DNA of 26,258 bases from Duncaniella sp. (GCA_022511285.1 JAFLRW010000007.1:1-26258), one strand, 5' to 3'; shown: positions 1 through 8,838, counted from the first letter of the stretch. Numbers and translations are program-made. Notes: generated by a model from the sequence alone, not told the origin.

Positions 1-1089
1 GCGGCGCACGTGGTTGATGACGTCGACCATACGGGACGAATACACGGAATAGTCCCTCTGAGTGGCGCTCATGGCATTGACTCCAAACTCAAGGATTATC
101 AGACTATAGTCAACGAATCGGGCCATATCCCGGCAGAGCGCGGGATTGATGCCGGTGAGAGTGATGCCGGAGAACCCGCGCGACGACATACAGTCGACAC
201 TAATGCCATCGGGAGTATCCAACCACACACCCAAGCCGGTGAGCGAAGTCGTAGAGGTCTTCAATTCGAATGAGCCTGTGGGGCCTGACAGTTCGATACA
301 CTCAACGGAATCAGAGGGAGCGATATTGCGCTCCTCCCACTCCCCCTCGCCAATCTTTACCCGGACCGTGGCTCCTTCGGGCGCCAGGCACAGGAAGCGC
401 GAGCGAGTCCATCCCTCGGTCTCCGCACCGAAAGCGCTTGTGCCGGCATAAGTGGACGATGCAGTCACCCCGGCTTGCGGCACTGCATACTGCTCGGCAA
501 GGTCAAGCCTGCTCTTGTCAGCCTTCTTGTTGGCCATAAATGTGGTCCACCCCTTTCCACCTTGCTTTACCGAGCGGCGGAAGCCGGGGAAATCAGTGTG
601 CATATTCACGAAGCCCACCCCCGAGCCGCCATACTCCTCCTGAAGGAGGTGGCGGAGGTCCTGACTGAATATATCGCCCTCAATCCAACTATCGCCCACC
701 ACAGCCACACGTGCCGTGCCTTCCGACGCGATAGCCGCCTGTAGCCACATCAGGCCTTGCGATGAGTCGGTGTAATCCTCAATCACCACCAACTCCCCTT
801 GGCGCGACGGGCGAGGCTCCAGGACAATCGTGTCGATGGGCGCCGAGAGAACCGAATCGGGGGCCTTCATAGGATCATCCTCAGCCTCCATGGCCTCGAG
901 CAGAGCAGGGTCAATCTGCTCATTGTCAGGATTGGTGTGGTCAATAATGCCAACCTCGCGCAGTATATCGCTGATGAGCGAGAAGTCTTTGATGCGCCCG
1001 TCGGTCCAGCGCGAGAGCGGAAGCTGCGAAAGGCCCACGAGAAGGAGAAGAGCAATGAGTATAATCAGAAAAGGATGACCTTTTTTCAT
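1..1089 (-). CDS. SGNH/GDSL-hydrolase-fold envelope protein, 3' end cut by window edge
   Basis: The minus-strand frame is open from the ATG at 1089 to base 1, giving the first 363 codons; the C-terminus lies outside the window. The protein starts MKKGHPFLIILIALLLLVGL, a signal peptide or N-terminal membrane anchor, so the rest should be periplasmic. At about residues 116-123 is VAVVGDSWIEGD, a GDS block I. Further on come a glycine block (SRGFSGITLTG) and ILEFGVNAM, matching the GxN block III of SGNH hydrolases. The His block IV would be past the edge. Bacteroidota relatives often sit beside MBOAT acyltransferases and act on surface polysaccharides as esterases or O-acetyl carriers; no such partner is visible here. 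The start codon lies 2 nt beyond the stop of the isochorismate synthase gene, so translation is probably coupled. The fold is fairly certain; the substrate is unknown. Confidence 0.8.
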   Translation of the reverse strand, partial: MKKGHPFLIILIALLLLVGLSQLPLSRWTDGRIKDFSLISDILREVGIIDHTNPDNEQIDPALLEAMEAEDDPMKAPDSVLSAPIDTIVLEPRPSRQGELVVIEDYTDSSQGLMWLQAAIASEGTARVAVVGDSWIEGDIFSQDLRHLLQEEYGGSGVGFVNMHTDFPGFRRSVKQGGKGWTTFMANKKADKSRLDLAEQYAVPQAGVTASSTYAGTSAFGAETEGWTRSRFLCLAPEGATVRVKIGEGEWEERNIAPSDSVECIELSGPTGSFELKTSTTSLTGLGVWLDTPDGISVDCMSSRGFSGITLTGINPALCRDMARFVDYSLIILEFGVNAMSATQRDYSVYSSRMVDVINHVRR

Positions 1090-1091
1090 AA

Positions 1092-2258
1092 TCAGAACGG
1101 GTGTGATTTTAGATACTTCAATTGGACGGTGTGAGGCTCGATGCTCGAATAAATGTCGCCGTCAGTGATGACCTTTAACAGCGCAAGGCTCTTTCTGTTG
1201 AGTTCCTCCCACTCCAGTTTAGGGTCGGAATCAGCCACAAGGCCTCCACCGGCATACACATTGTGAATCCAACCGGGAAGAGAGCCTTTAAGCGCCACAG
1301 CCGGGGCTGCAAACGCGCACCGCAGATTGACAAATGCCCTGCTTATGCCTCCCAGCCTAAGGCCTACGGCGCCGGCATAGCAGCGGCGCTGATGAGTCTC
1401 AAACAGATCAATCTCTGCCATAGCTACATCAAGAGGCACTCCGGCAACGGCCGGCGTGGGATTCAGCAAGGAAAGAAGCGTTGGGAATTCGGCATTTCCG
1501 CGTGCCTTGATGGGGGTCAGAAGATGCTCCACTCCATTGGTGGAGAGCGTGGTGACATCTCCAACCTCGACATCGAGGCCGGCAATGGCGAGACGGTGAG
1601 TTATGTATGAGGAGACGAAGGCATGTTCGGCAATATTCTTGCTATCCCACGGCTCTGAGTCATCCCAGCGAGTGCCGGCGAGAGCCATTGTCCTGAATTC
1701 CCCTTTTCCGTCGGTTTCCAGAAGCAGTTCAGGCGTTGAGCCATACCACACTCCCGTTTCCGGAGTGAAACATAGATATCCGAAGTTGGCAGGATTGAGG
1801 CTTATGTATTCGAGCGCCAGAGGCACAAGGGGTCGAGAACTGAACAGAGCGGTGTGACGCGAGAGCACCACCTTGCCTTTTGTGGCGCGCAGTCTCTTGC
1901 GCACGGAGCGAAAAGCCTTCTCCCAGCCCGAACGCAGCGTAGAGGAGCGCACCGGGAACTCACAAGGAGGTTCAAACCGGGTGTCGGGATTGGCGGAGGC
2001 CCACTCAAGGATGTCATTGATTGACATTGAGGCTTTCACGCCTGCCATATATGGCTCATCGGCGCCGAAACGTGAGATGAAGAAGCTGTCGGCATCCGGG
2101 TCAGCCGGGGCCGGCGAGAGCCCCTCGGCATTCGGGAGCGAGGCAAAAAACTCCACCTCCTCTTTGCCCGGAAGCGAATATATTACAAACGGGATGAAGC
2201 GGTCAATGCACACTTCCGCCGCCTGTATCATCATCGACAACTCCGGTGTCATCTGCAT
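1092..2258 (-). CDS. menF: Isochorismate synthase (chorismate-binding family)
   Basis: 388 aa, complete. It converts chorismate to isochorismate, the first step towards menaquinone, in the cytoplasm. Family landmarks: KGKVVLSR with the catalytic-base lysine near residue 129, STPELLL at 174-180, ALAGTRW at 192-198, an EH pair at 211-212, HLLTPIKAR at 245-253, LNPTPAVAG at 265-273, and the Mg-binding end YAGGGLVADSDPKLEWEEL. The N-terminal part is short and divergent. The ATG at 2258 is preceded by GGAGGT with 6 nt spacing; an ATG at 2252 would give an exact ATGA overlap with rimO but sits farther from that motif. The gene overlaps the end of rimO by 10 nt and is coupled to the SGNH gene, so it belongs to the ftsY operon and not to a visible men cluster. 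Salicylate or anthranilate synthase component I are less likely alternatives. Confidence 0.88.
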   Translation of the reverse strand: MQMTPELSMMIQAAEVCIDRFIPFVIYSLPGKEEVEFFASLPNAEGLSPAPADPDADSFFISRFGADEPYMAGVKASMSINDILEWASANPDTRFEPPCEFPVRSSTLRSGWEKAFRSVRKRLRATKGKVVLSRHTALFSSRPLVPLALEYISLNPANFGYLCFTPETGVWYGSTPELLLETDGKGEFRTMALAGTRWDDSEPWDSKNIAEHAFVSSYITHRLAIAGLDVEVGDVTTLSTNGVEHLLTPIKARGNAEFPTLLSLLNPTPAVAGVPLDVAMAEIDLFETHQRRCYAGAVGLRLGGISRAFVNLRCAFAAPAVALKGSLPGWIHNVYAGGGLVADSDPKLEWEELNRKSLALLKVITDGDIYSSIEPHTVQLKYLKSHPF

Positions 2259-3568
2259 ACCGCCACCTCCCCAATCAGCTCAAACGGAAGAGCCGAAATA
2301 ATGGTTACATCATAAAATTCGCCGCGGCGCAGAGGCGTGGATTTATCCACAAGCACTTCGGGGTCTACCTCGGGGGAGTCAAACTCTGTGCGACCCACAT
2401 AGTGGTCAGGCTCTTCGCGGTCTATCACCACACGCAGCGTCTGCCCCACCTTTGATTGCTGAATCTCCTCCGAAATCTCCTGCTGGAGCGCCATAAGCCT
2501 ATCAAGGCGGCTTTGCTTCACCTCCTGAGGGATAATGTCGTCAAAATGGCGGGCCGCGTAAGTATCTTCCTCCTCGCAGTAGGCAAAGGCGCCCAACCGC
2601 TCAAAGCGCTGACGCTTTACAAAGGCCAACATCCGCTCAAAAGCCTCATCGGTCTCTCCCGGGAAACCTGTCATCAGGGTGGTGCGCAGGTGGATTCCGG
2701 GCACTCTGCGGCGTATCTCGGCGAGCAGAGCCTCGGTCTCGGCCAGAGTGATGTGGCGGCGCATATTCGCAAGCACACCGTCATCGGCGTGCTGCAAGGC
2801 TATGTCAAGATATTTGCACACATTCCCGCGGCGGGCCATCACATCGAGCAGGTCAAGCGGAAATTCATTTGGATAGGCATAATGCAGCCTTATCCACTCT
2901 ATCCCCTCAATGTCGGCAAGTGAATCCACCAATCGGGCTATCTCGACGCGGCCATAAAGGTCGCGGCCATACGAGGTGAGGTCCTGGGCTATGACATTGA
3001 GCTCCCTGACCCCTCTTGCGGCAAGCGCCCGGGCTTCGTCGAGAATCTCCTCGACAGGGCGCGATGTGTAGCGGCCGGTGATGAGGGGGATGGCACAGAA
3101 GGCGCACATGCGGTCACACCCCTCGGCTATTTTCAGATAAGCGTGGTGAGGCGGGGTGGTGAGCACTCTATCCCAGATAGCCGAGCCGGGAGCTCGGCGG
3201 GTGATTGCGCCGACAAGGCCGGGCCAGTCGCTCTTGCCACACCAGGTGTCCACCTCCGGAATCTCGGTCTTGAGGTCGCTGCCATAACGCTGCGAGAGGC
3301 ATCCCATCACGTGTAGGCCTGCAATCCGCCCACTTGTGCGGGCGTCTACCCACGAGAGAATCTCCTCAATGCTCTCCTCCTTGGCGTCGCCTATGAAGCC
3401 GCAGGTATTAACCACCACGTGCACTTGCCCGGGACCATCAAAAAATTCAGGACCGGGCTCAAAGGCTGTCTCGACGCCGACAGATTGAAACATTTTCATC
3501 AGTCGCTCGGAGTCCACAAGATTTTTGCTGCATCCAAGCGAGATGACTGCAACCTTGACAGAGGTCAT
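2249..3568 (-). CDS. rimO: Ribosomal protein S12 methylthiotransferase RimO
   Basis: 439 aa, the usual length. This radical-SAM enzyme adds a methylthio group to the conserved aspartate of ribosomal protein S12. The N-terminal UPF0004 domain carries the three cysteines of the auxiliary cluster (SLGCSKN C13, NTCGF C56, VMGC C90). The radical-SAM triad is CDRMCAFC (C151, C155, C158), followed by the PLITGRYTSR segment. The last 65 or so residues form a TRAM domain. SLGCSKNLVDSERLM is typical of RimO; MiaB usually has a TxGCQMN-type motif, so the tRNA enzyme is unlikely. The ATG at 3568 lies 42 nt after the ftsY stop, and its TGA stop overlaps the start of the isochorismate synthase gene. Confidence 0.95.
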   Translation of the reverse strand: MTSVKVAVISLGCSKNLVDSERLMKMFQSVGVETAFEPGPEFFDGPGQVHVVVNTCGFIGDAKEESIEEILSWVDARTSGRIAGLHVMGCLSQRYGSDLKTEIPEVDTWCGKSDWPGLVGAITRRAPGSAIWDRVLTTPPHHAYLKIAEGCDRMCAFCAIPLITGRYTSRPVEEILDEARALAARGVRELNVIAQDLTSYGRDLYGRVEIARLVDSLADIEGIEWIRLHYAYPNEFPLDLLDVMARRGNVCKYLDIALQHADDGVLANMRRHITLAETEALLAEIRRRVPGIHLRTTLMTGFPGETDEAFERMLAFVKRQRFERLGAFAYCEEEDTYAARHFDDIIPQEVKQSRLDRLMALQQEISEEIQQSKVGQTLRVVIDREEPDHYVGRTEFDSPEVDPEVLVDKSTPLRRGEFYDVTIISALPFELIGEVAVCR

Positions 3569-3610
3569 TTAAATATTATTCTATTGGAAACTACAATCTT
3601 ACCTCACACC

Positions 3611-4594
3611 TCAGAGGGCCGAATTGCCGAATAGCGATTCAACGAAGCTGCGTTTGTCAAACACCTGAAGGTCGCCAATCTTTTCACCGAGGCCGATGTA
3701 TTTTACGGGTATCTTAAACTGGTCACTGATGCCTATCACCACGCCCCCCTTGGCCGTGCCGTCGAGCTTGGTGATGGCAAGTTCGTTTACCTGAGTGGCA
3801 GCCACAAACTGTTTGGCCTGCTCAAAGGCGTTCTGACCCGTAGAGCCGTCAAGCACCAAGAGCACCTCGTGGGGTGCGTCGGGCACCAACTTCTGCATCA
3901 CGTTGCGCACTTTGGTGAGCTCGTCCATCAATCCCTTCTTGTTGTGCAGACGACCTGCGGTGTCAATTATCACCACGTCTACATTATTGGCTATGGCGCT
4001 CTGCAGAGTGTCATAGGCCACCGAGGCGGGGTCGGCGCCAAGTTTTTGTTTCACCACGGGGACCTCTGCTCTGCGCCCCCACTCCTCAAGCTGCTCAATG
4101 GCGGCTGCCCTGAACGTATCGGCCGCTCCGAGCATCACTTTATGGCCTGCCACCTTAAACTGTGCGGCGAGCTTTCCTATGGTAGTGGTCTTGCCAACGC
4201 CGTTGACCCCCACCACCATAATGACGTGGGGACGACTCCCCTCCGGAAGTGAGAAATCCTCCTGGGCGGTATGGTCGGTGTCGTTTTCGGCGAGCATTGC
4301 CGAAATCTCCTCGCAGAGCAGATTGTTTAGCTCGGCTGAGCTGACATATTTATCGCGGGCCACACGCGCCTCGAGGCGCTCGATGATGCGGAGCGTGGTG
4401 TCAACCCCAACGTCGGAGGTCACAAACACCTCCTCAAGTCGGTCGAGCACTTCGTCGTCCACCTTCGATTTTCCGGCTATGGCGTGCGAGATACGGTCGA
4501 AAAATCCGCGCTTGGTCTTCTCAAGACCCTGGTCAAGGGTCTCTTTCTTCTCCTGCGCATCTTTTTTGCGTGAAAATATATCGAATAATCCCAT
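3611..4594 (-). CDS. ftsY: Signal recognition particle receptor FtsY
   Basis: 327 aa from the ATG at 4594 (MGLFDIFSRKK). The frame is open 14 codons further upstream, but MGLFDIF is the family's usual N-terminus and the promoter at 4634-4665 leaves a short leader for this start. FtsY is the GTPase receptor that docks SRP-ribosome complexes on the inner membrane. The A domain is short and charged, as in many Bacteroidota. The N domain spans about residues 25-115. The G domain has the P-loop GVNGVGKTTT (129-138), DTAGR (211-215) and TKLDGTAKGG (275-284). It is the first gene of a run continuing into rimO, the isochorismate synthase gene and the SGNH gene. Confidence 0.96.
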   Translation of the reverse strand: MGLFDIFSRKKDAQEKKETLDQGLEKTKRGFFDRISHAIAGKSKVDDEVLDRLEEVFVTSDVGVDTTLRIIERLEARVARDKYVSSAELNNLLCEEISAMLAENDTDHTAQEDFSLPEGSRPHVIMVVGVNGVGKTTTIGKLAAQFKVAGHKVMLGAADTFRAAAIEQLEEWGRRAEVPVVKQKLGADPASVAYDTLQSAIANNVDVVIIDTAGRLHNKKGLMDELTKVRNVMQKLVPDAPHEVLLVLDGSTGQNAFEQAKQFVAATQVNELAITKLDGTAKGGVVIGISDQFKIPVKYIGLGEKIGDLQVFDKRSFVESLFGNSAL

Positions 4595-4633
4595 TGTTAA
4601 CGGTTGGTTAGTTAGAGGAGAGCTATCAAGGTG

Positions 4634-4665
4634 CAAAATTACTGATAATTTCCGACATAGGCAAA
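4634..4665 (-). promoter_or_regulatory. Bacteroidota-type promoter of the ftsY operon
   Basis: On the minus strand TTTG (4662-4665) is followed after exactly 20 nt by TAATTTTG (4634-4641). This is a full match to the Bacteroidota -33/-7 consensus TTTG-N19-21-TAnnTTTG. Transcription should start near 4627, giving a leader of about 33 nt before the FtsY ATG at 4594. Confidence 0.8.
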
Positions 4666-4685
4666 GCTATGAGAATAATCCGAAA

Positions 4686-4744
4686 ATCGGAGCTGCCGGT
4701 GAGGTCGAAAAAACTGAGTTTCCGACCTTGCCCGGGGCTCCGAT
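4686..4744 (-). terminator. Candidate terminator hairpin downstream of the GH3 gene
   Basis: Nested inverted repeat: ATCGGAGC (4686-4693) pairs with GCTCCGAT (4737-4744), and inside it AGGTCG (4702-4707) pairs with CGACCT (4723-4728). Two symmetric 8-nt unpaired segments lie between the stems. On the minus strand it begins 26 nt after the GH3 stop codon, and the outer stem is followed by a short T-rich stretch (GATTTTCGG). The weak T-tract makes intrinsic termination likely but not certain. Confidence 0.55.
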
Positions 4745-4770
4745 AGCAGAGTGGAGAGGGAATGGGGAGA

Positions 4771-7494
4771 TTATTTGCGAATCACCTTTCCGGCGGTGAC
4801 ATAGTAACCGGGAGCAAGTGACTCCAATTCCGTGCCTACACAGCGGCCGGCAAGGTCGTAGATGCGACCGTCTGCCACGGCGGCATTAGCTATCACGTCG
4901 GCCACCGACGAGGGGTCCGATTTATAGGTGAGTTTCACCACGGCTCCCTCGGTGGTGAGGGTTGTGGTGTGGCGGATATCGGCGGCTGAGGCTGCGAGCA
5001 TAATGTCGACGGTGCCTTCCTCCACGTCAAATGTCTGCGTTGCGGCGTTGAAATAGGCCAGCTGTTCGTGGCGCAGAGGGATTGTCACTGTGGTGCTCTG
5101 TCCGGGTTCAAGCTCTACGCGGGCAAAGCCTGTGAGCTGCATCTGCGGGCGGTCAATCGACGAGCGGCAGCGGGCATAGAGTTGCACCACATCGGCGCCG
5201 GCACGCGTGCCGGTGTTGGTGATGGTGGCGGTGGCGGTTATCTCCCCGTCTTTAATCAGGCGGTCAGAGGAGAGCGAGAGGCCGGAATATTCAAACGTGG
5301 TGTAGCTCAGACCGTGACCGAAGGAGAAGAGCGGAGTGCCCTTGTGATACATATAGGTGTAGCCTGCGCTGCGTATGTCATAGTTGAGCATCCCCGAGGG
5401 GAGGGCGGAGAGGGAGCTGTACCACGTGGTGGTGAGGTGGCCCGAGGGATTGAAGTCGCCGTAGAGCACATCGGCGATGGCTTGTCCCTGTGCCTGTCCG
5501 TCATACCAGGCTTCGACGATTGCGGGCAGATGTTCTTTGGCCCAGCCGATGGTCATCGACGAGCAGCTCTGGAGCAGCAACACCACATTGGGATTGACCG
5601 CATAGATGGCCTCGAGGAGTTTCTGCTGGTCGCCGGGGAGGTCGAGCGAGGTGCGGTCGTTGCTCTCGTCGGCTACGGTGAGGTCTGTGCCGCCGGCAAA
5701 GATCACCACATCGGCCTTCTGTGCTATTTCGATGGCTCGGGTGAAGTTGCTTGAGGCGGTGCCGGTGATGTCACACCCCTTGAAGTAGTAGACGGGGCCT
5801 CCCTCTTCAAGCGGATTTGTCACATTGGGGTCGTAGACGCGAAACCAGTCCATATTAGCGCAGTAGGTGTCGCCGTTGGTGCCCCCCTCAAACTTGGTGT
5901 AGACCTTATGGACCCCTTTGAACACTTCGGGGTCAACATCCACGCCGGTGACCACATATTTGCTCCAGTTGCCTGTCACCGGGCAGTTCACGGTGGCGAC
6001 GGGGTCGCCGCTCATGTTGTCGAGATAGAATTTCACGATGGTGGGATTGTTGTTTTTGGCTCCGTGACACACCTCGAGTCTCGAGCGGCCGTTGCCGAAG
6101 TTAATATCCTCAAAGGCCACCCAATCGTTGTTGAAGATATATCCAAGGTTGCCCGACGAGCCGTTGGCCTCGTGTGTGAGGCGCTTGTTTCCGGTGGGCA
6201 CGCTCTGCTCTGTGCAATCCTCAAACTGCACGGTGCCGTCGTCGTAGGAGAATCCGTATTTTGCCGCCACTCCTTCAAGCACAGTGCTGAGCGCTGTGGG
6301 CGAGCCTGAATATCCGCCCAAGGTCACTACATTGCCTTGCGGACCGATAATGGCCACTGTCTTTTCGGTGGTGAGAGGCAGGAAGTTGTTGTCGTTCTTC
6401 AGGAGCACTATAGCCTCGTGTGCAGCCTTGAGAGCCAGTTGCTGATGGGCCTCGCTGTTGAGCACACTCTGCGGCACCGAGGTCCAGCTCACGGAGCCCG
6501 CGGGGTCAAACTCGCCTACTGAGAAGCGGGCGGCGAGCACTCGCGTGAGGGCCACATCGAGGTCGGCCTCTGTCATCAGCCCCTTTTCGATAGCCTCCTT
6601 GCAGAAGAGCTGGAAGGTGTCGCCGCAGTTGAGGTCTTCACCGTTTTTCATTGACACTGCCGAGGCTTCGGCTCCGGTGGCCACATAGTGGTGTTTGTTG
6701 AACACATCCTCCACCGCGCCGCAGTCGGAGGTCACAAATCCGTCAAAGCCCCATTCGCCGCGCAGGATGTCGATGAGCAGCTCGTGATTGGCGCCGCACG
6801 GGATGCCGTTGACGGCGTTGTAGGCACTCATTATGGAGCGCACGTTGCCCTCCTTGACCGCCATTTCAAAGGCCGGGAGGTAATACTCGCGCAAGTTGCG
6901 GTCATCGACGTCGCTCGACGTGGAGTGACGCCCTTTCTCATAGTTGTTGGCGGCAAAATGCTTGGCTGTGGCTATGGTCTTATAGTGGTTGGGGTCGTCG
7001 CCCTGCATACCCTTGATAAACTCTACGGCAATGCGTCCGGCGAGCCAGGGATCTTCGCCATAGTTCTCCTCGTCGCGGCCCCAGCGGGGGTCGCGGCTCA
7101 TATTGATGGTCGGACACCAGTAGATCAGTCCTTTGCCGGAGGTGTTGGAATACACTCTACACTCATCCGAGATTGCCGTGGCCACATCGTAGACCAAGGG
7201 GAGGTCCCACGTGGATGAGAGCGCTTTCGACACCGGAAACGATGTGGCCAGGCCCGAACGGGCCACTCCATGGATTGCCTCGTTCCAATAGTTATACCCT
7301 TTGAGGCCGAGCGACGATATGGCGCTCGTCTGATGGCCCACCTGATTGATTTTCTGTTCAAGGGTCATTCTTGACACTAAGTCGGCGGCCCGCTCCATCG
7401 GTGTGAGCGACGTGTCCTGATAGGGATATGTGGCCGCTGTGGCCGTAAGGCATAAGGCAGAGGCTGCCGCGAGGAGAGAATAACGTAGTCTCAT
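4771..7494 (-). CDS. Secreted GH3 beta-glucosidase/beta-xylosidase with CBM6-like insert
   Basis: 907 aa from the ATG at 7494. MRLRYSLLAAASALCLTATA is a clear signal peptide, and 16 further open codons upstream are ignored. The GH3 (alpha/beta)8 barrel spans about 30-330, with the KH substrate motif at K178-H179 and the nucleophile D257 in VTSDCGAV. The C-terminal alpha/beta sandwich is split by a beta-rich module at about 431-555 (HEANG..., DWVAFEDINFG, TYCANMDWFRVYD) that resembles CBM6. The sandwich resumes with VADESNDRTSLDLPG, where E610 is the candidate acid/base. A fibronectin-III-like domain (about 735-850) follows. The last 35 residues (GRIYDLAGRCV...GYYVTAGKVIRK) look like a type IX sorting tail. 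It probably trims beta-linked plant or host glycans at the cell surface; the exact sugar cannot be read from the sequence. It is monocistronic by its flanking signals, and no SusC/SusD pair is nearby. Confidence 0.92.
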   Translation of the reverse strand: MRLRYSLLAAASALCLTATAATYPYQDTSLTPMERAADLVSRMTLEQKINQVGHQTSAISSLGLKGYNYWNEAIHGVARSGLATSFPVSKALSSTWDLPLVYDVATAISDECRVYSNTSGKGLIYWCPTINMSRDPRWGRDEENYGEDPWLAGRIAVEFIKGMQGDDPNHYKTIATAKHFAANNYEKGRHSTSSDVDDRNLREYYLPAFEMAVKEGNVRSIMSAYNAVNGIPCGANHELLIDILRGEWGFDGFVTSDCGAVEDVFNKHHYVATGAEASAVSMKNGEDLNCGDTFQLFCKEAIEKGLMTEADLDVALTRVLAARFSVGEFDPAGSVSWTSVPQSVLNSEAHQQLALKAAHEAIVLLKNDNNFLPLTTEKTVAIIGPQGNVVTLGGYSGSPTALSTVLEGVAAKYGFSYDDGTVQFEDCTEQSVPTGNKRLTHEANGSSGNLGYIFNNDWVAFEDINFGNGRSRLEVCHGAKNNNPTIVKFYLDNMSGDPVATVNCPVTGNWSKYVVTGVDVDPEVFKGVHKVYTKFEGGTNGDTYCANMDWFRVYDPNVTNPLEEGGPVYYFKGCDITGTASSNFTRAIEIAQKADVVIFAGGTDLTVADESNDRTSLDLPGDQQKLLEAIYAVNPNVVLLLQSCSSMTIGWAKEHLPAIVEAWYDGQAQGQAIADVLYGDFNPSGHLTTTWYSSLSALPSGMLNYDIRSAGYTYMYHKGTPLFSFGHGLSYTTFEYSGLSLSSDRLIKDGEITATATITNTGTRAGADVVQLYARCRSSIDRPQMQLTGFARVELEPGQSTTVTIPLRHEQLAYFNAATQTFDVEEGTVDIMLAASAADIRHTTTLTTEGAVVKLTYKSDPSSVADVIANAAVADGRIYDLAGRCVGTELESLAPGYYVTAGKVIRK

Positions 7495-7566
7495 GTTATA
7501 TGGTTTAAGGTTAAAATTCCTACAATAAGTCGGCTGTGTCACAACAAATTAGCCTTCTTCTCTGCA

Positions 7567-7598
7567 CAAAGATAACAAATTCTCCCTTTATCCGCAAT
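7567..7598 (-). promoter_or_regulatory. Promoter of the GH3 gene
   Basis: On the minus strand ATTG (7595-7598), 20 nt, then TATCTTTG (7567-7574). The -7 element fits TAnnTTTG fully and the -33 element fits three of four bases. The predicted leader is about 65 nt before the ATG at 7494. It lies in the 129-nt gap after queA, where no convincing queA terminator is visible. Confidence 0.65.
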
Positions 7599-7623
7599 AG
7601 CCGCCGTAAGATTATATCCGGCC

Positions 7624-8838
7624 TCACCTCATAAACAGGCAGGCATCGCCGTAGGAGAGGAATCGGTAGCCGGCGGCGAGAGCGTGGTCATAGACGGCGC
7701 GCCAGCCGGGGTCGGGCCCTATGAAGGCCGAGACGAGCAGCAGCAGCGTGGAGCGCGGCTGATGAAAGTTGGTCACCATCCCCCGCACTATCCTGTAGCG
7801 ATAGCCCGGGGCTATCATCAGGCGTGTGGTGGCTATGAAGGTCTCCCCCTTCATTCGGCTCAGAAGCGCTTGCATAGCGGCGGCCACGGATAGGTCGGGG
7901 TGGTCGGGCCTATATGGATACCATTGCGGCAGCTCTGCGGGGTCGAGCCCCTGAGCAGCCATGCAGCCGAGGTGGTAGAGGCTCTCAAGGGTGCGCACAG
8001 ATGTGGTGCCCACGGCTATCACTCGGCGCGGAGTGGCGGCGAGCTCCTCGATGAGCCGTCGGCTCACGGCTATAAACTCGCTGTGCATCTCGTGGGCACC
8101 AATGGTGTCAGACTTCACCGGCTGGAATGTGCCGGCGCCTACGTGGAGTGTCAGTTCGCGGCGCGGAATGCCACGGGCGGCTATGGCCTGCAGCAGAGGG
8201 TCGGTGAAGTGGAGCCCGGCGGTGGGAGCGGCCACGGAGCCGTCTATTTGGGAGTAGACGGTCTGATAGTCGGCCGCGTCGCTGCTCTCGGTGGGGCGGT
8301 TGAGGTAAGGGGGGATGGGAATCTCGCCTAAGGCGGCGATAATTTCGGCAAAGGAGACGGCGGGGGTGTCCCACTCAAACCCCACCACTGAGGCGTTGCC
8401 GCGGCGCTCAAGGCGCTCGGCGCTGAGGGCCACCTCGCGGCCCCCCACCTCCACCCGCGCTGTCAGTGCCCCCTGGCGCCAGCGCTTGCTGTTGCCCACA
8501 AAGCAGAGCCACGAGCAGCTCCGGGTGGAGGCAAAGCTCACAGCATAGTCGGCCGGGCTGACCGGCTCGAGACAGAATATCTCAATGAGCGCGCCGGAGG
8601 CATCGGGGCCCTTGCGGAAACGCAGGCGTGCGTTGATGACTCGGGTGTTGTTACACACCAGCAGCGAGTCGGCCGGAAGCAGTTCGGGGAGGGAGCTGAA
8701 GATATGGTCGGCCATCGTGCCGTCAGGGCTGAGGGTCAGCAGGCGGCAGCGGTCGCGCTCGGCAAGCGGATGGGAGGCTATGCGGCTCTCGGGGAGAGGA
8801 TAGTCAAAGGCATCTATGCGCAGGTCGGCGGCGGTCAT
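7624..8838 (-). CDS. queA: S-adenosylmethionine:tRNA ribosyltransferase-isomerase QueA
   Basis: 404 aa, complete. QueA transfers and isomerises the ribosyl moiety of SAM onto preQ1 at tRNA position 34, making epoxyqueuosine. Diagnostic segments are FDYPLPESRIASHPLAERD at the N-terminus, NNTRVINARL, PPYLNR, GSVAAPTAGLHFT, HVGAGTFQPVKSD, HSEFI and TNFHQPRSTLLLLVSAFIG. The length is at the longer end of the family (about 340-410 aa), as usual in Bacteroidota. Its ATG overlaps the stop of rpe by 4 nt (ATGA), so it is the last gene of dedA-rpe-queA. A preQ1 riboswitch would have to precede dedA; none was seen. Confidence 0.95.
   Translation of the reverse strand: MTAADLRIDAFDYPLPESRIASHPLAERDRCRLLTLSPDGTMADHIFSSLPELLPADSLLVCNNTRVINARLRFRKGPDASGALIEIFCLEPVSPADYAVSFASTRSCSWLCFVGNSKRWRQGALTARVEVGGREVALSAERLERRGNASVVGFEWDTPAVSFAEIIAALGEIPIPPYLNRPTESSDAADYQTVYSQIDGSVAAPTAGLHFTDPLLQAIAARGIPRRELTLHVGAGTFQPVKSDTIGAHEMHSEFIAVSRRLIEELAATPRRVIAVGTTSVRTLESLYHLGCMAAQGLDPAELPQWYPYRPDHPDLSVAAAMQALLSRMKGETFIATTRLMIAPGYRYRIVRGMVTNFHQPRSTLLLLVSAFIGPDPGWRAVYDHALAAGYRFLSYGDACLFMR

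Noticed and set aside
4098..4799. 233-codon plus-strand open frame opposite ftsY
   Set aside because: It is Ser/Thr-rich, without family resemblance, and antisense to FtsY, its promoter and the terminator hairpin.
5068..5754. 228-codon plus-strand open frame opposite the GH3 gene
   Set aside because: It is a shadow of the GH3 coding sequence, which is well supported by motifs on the other strand.
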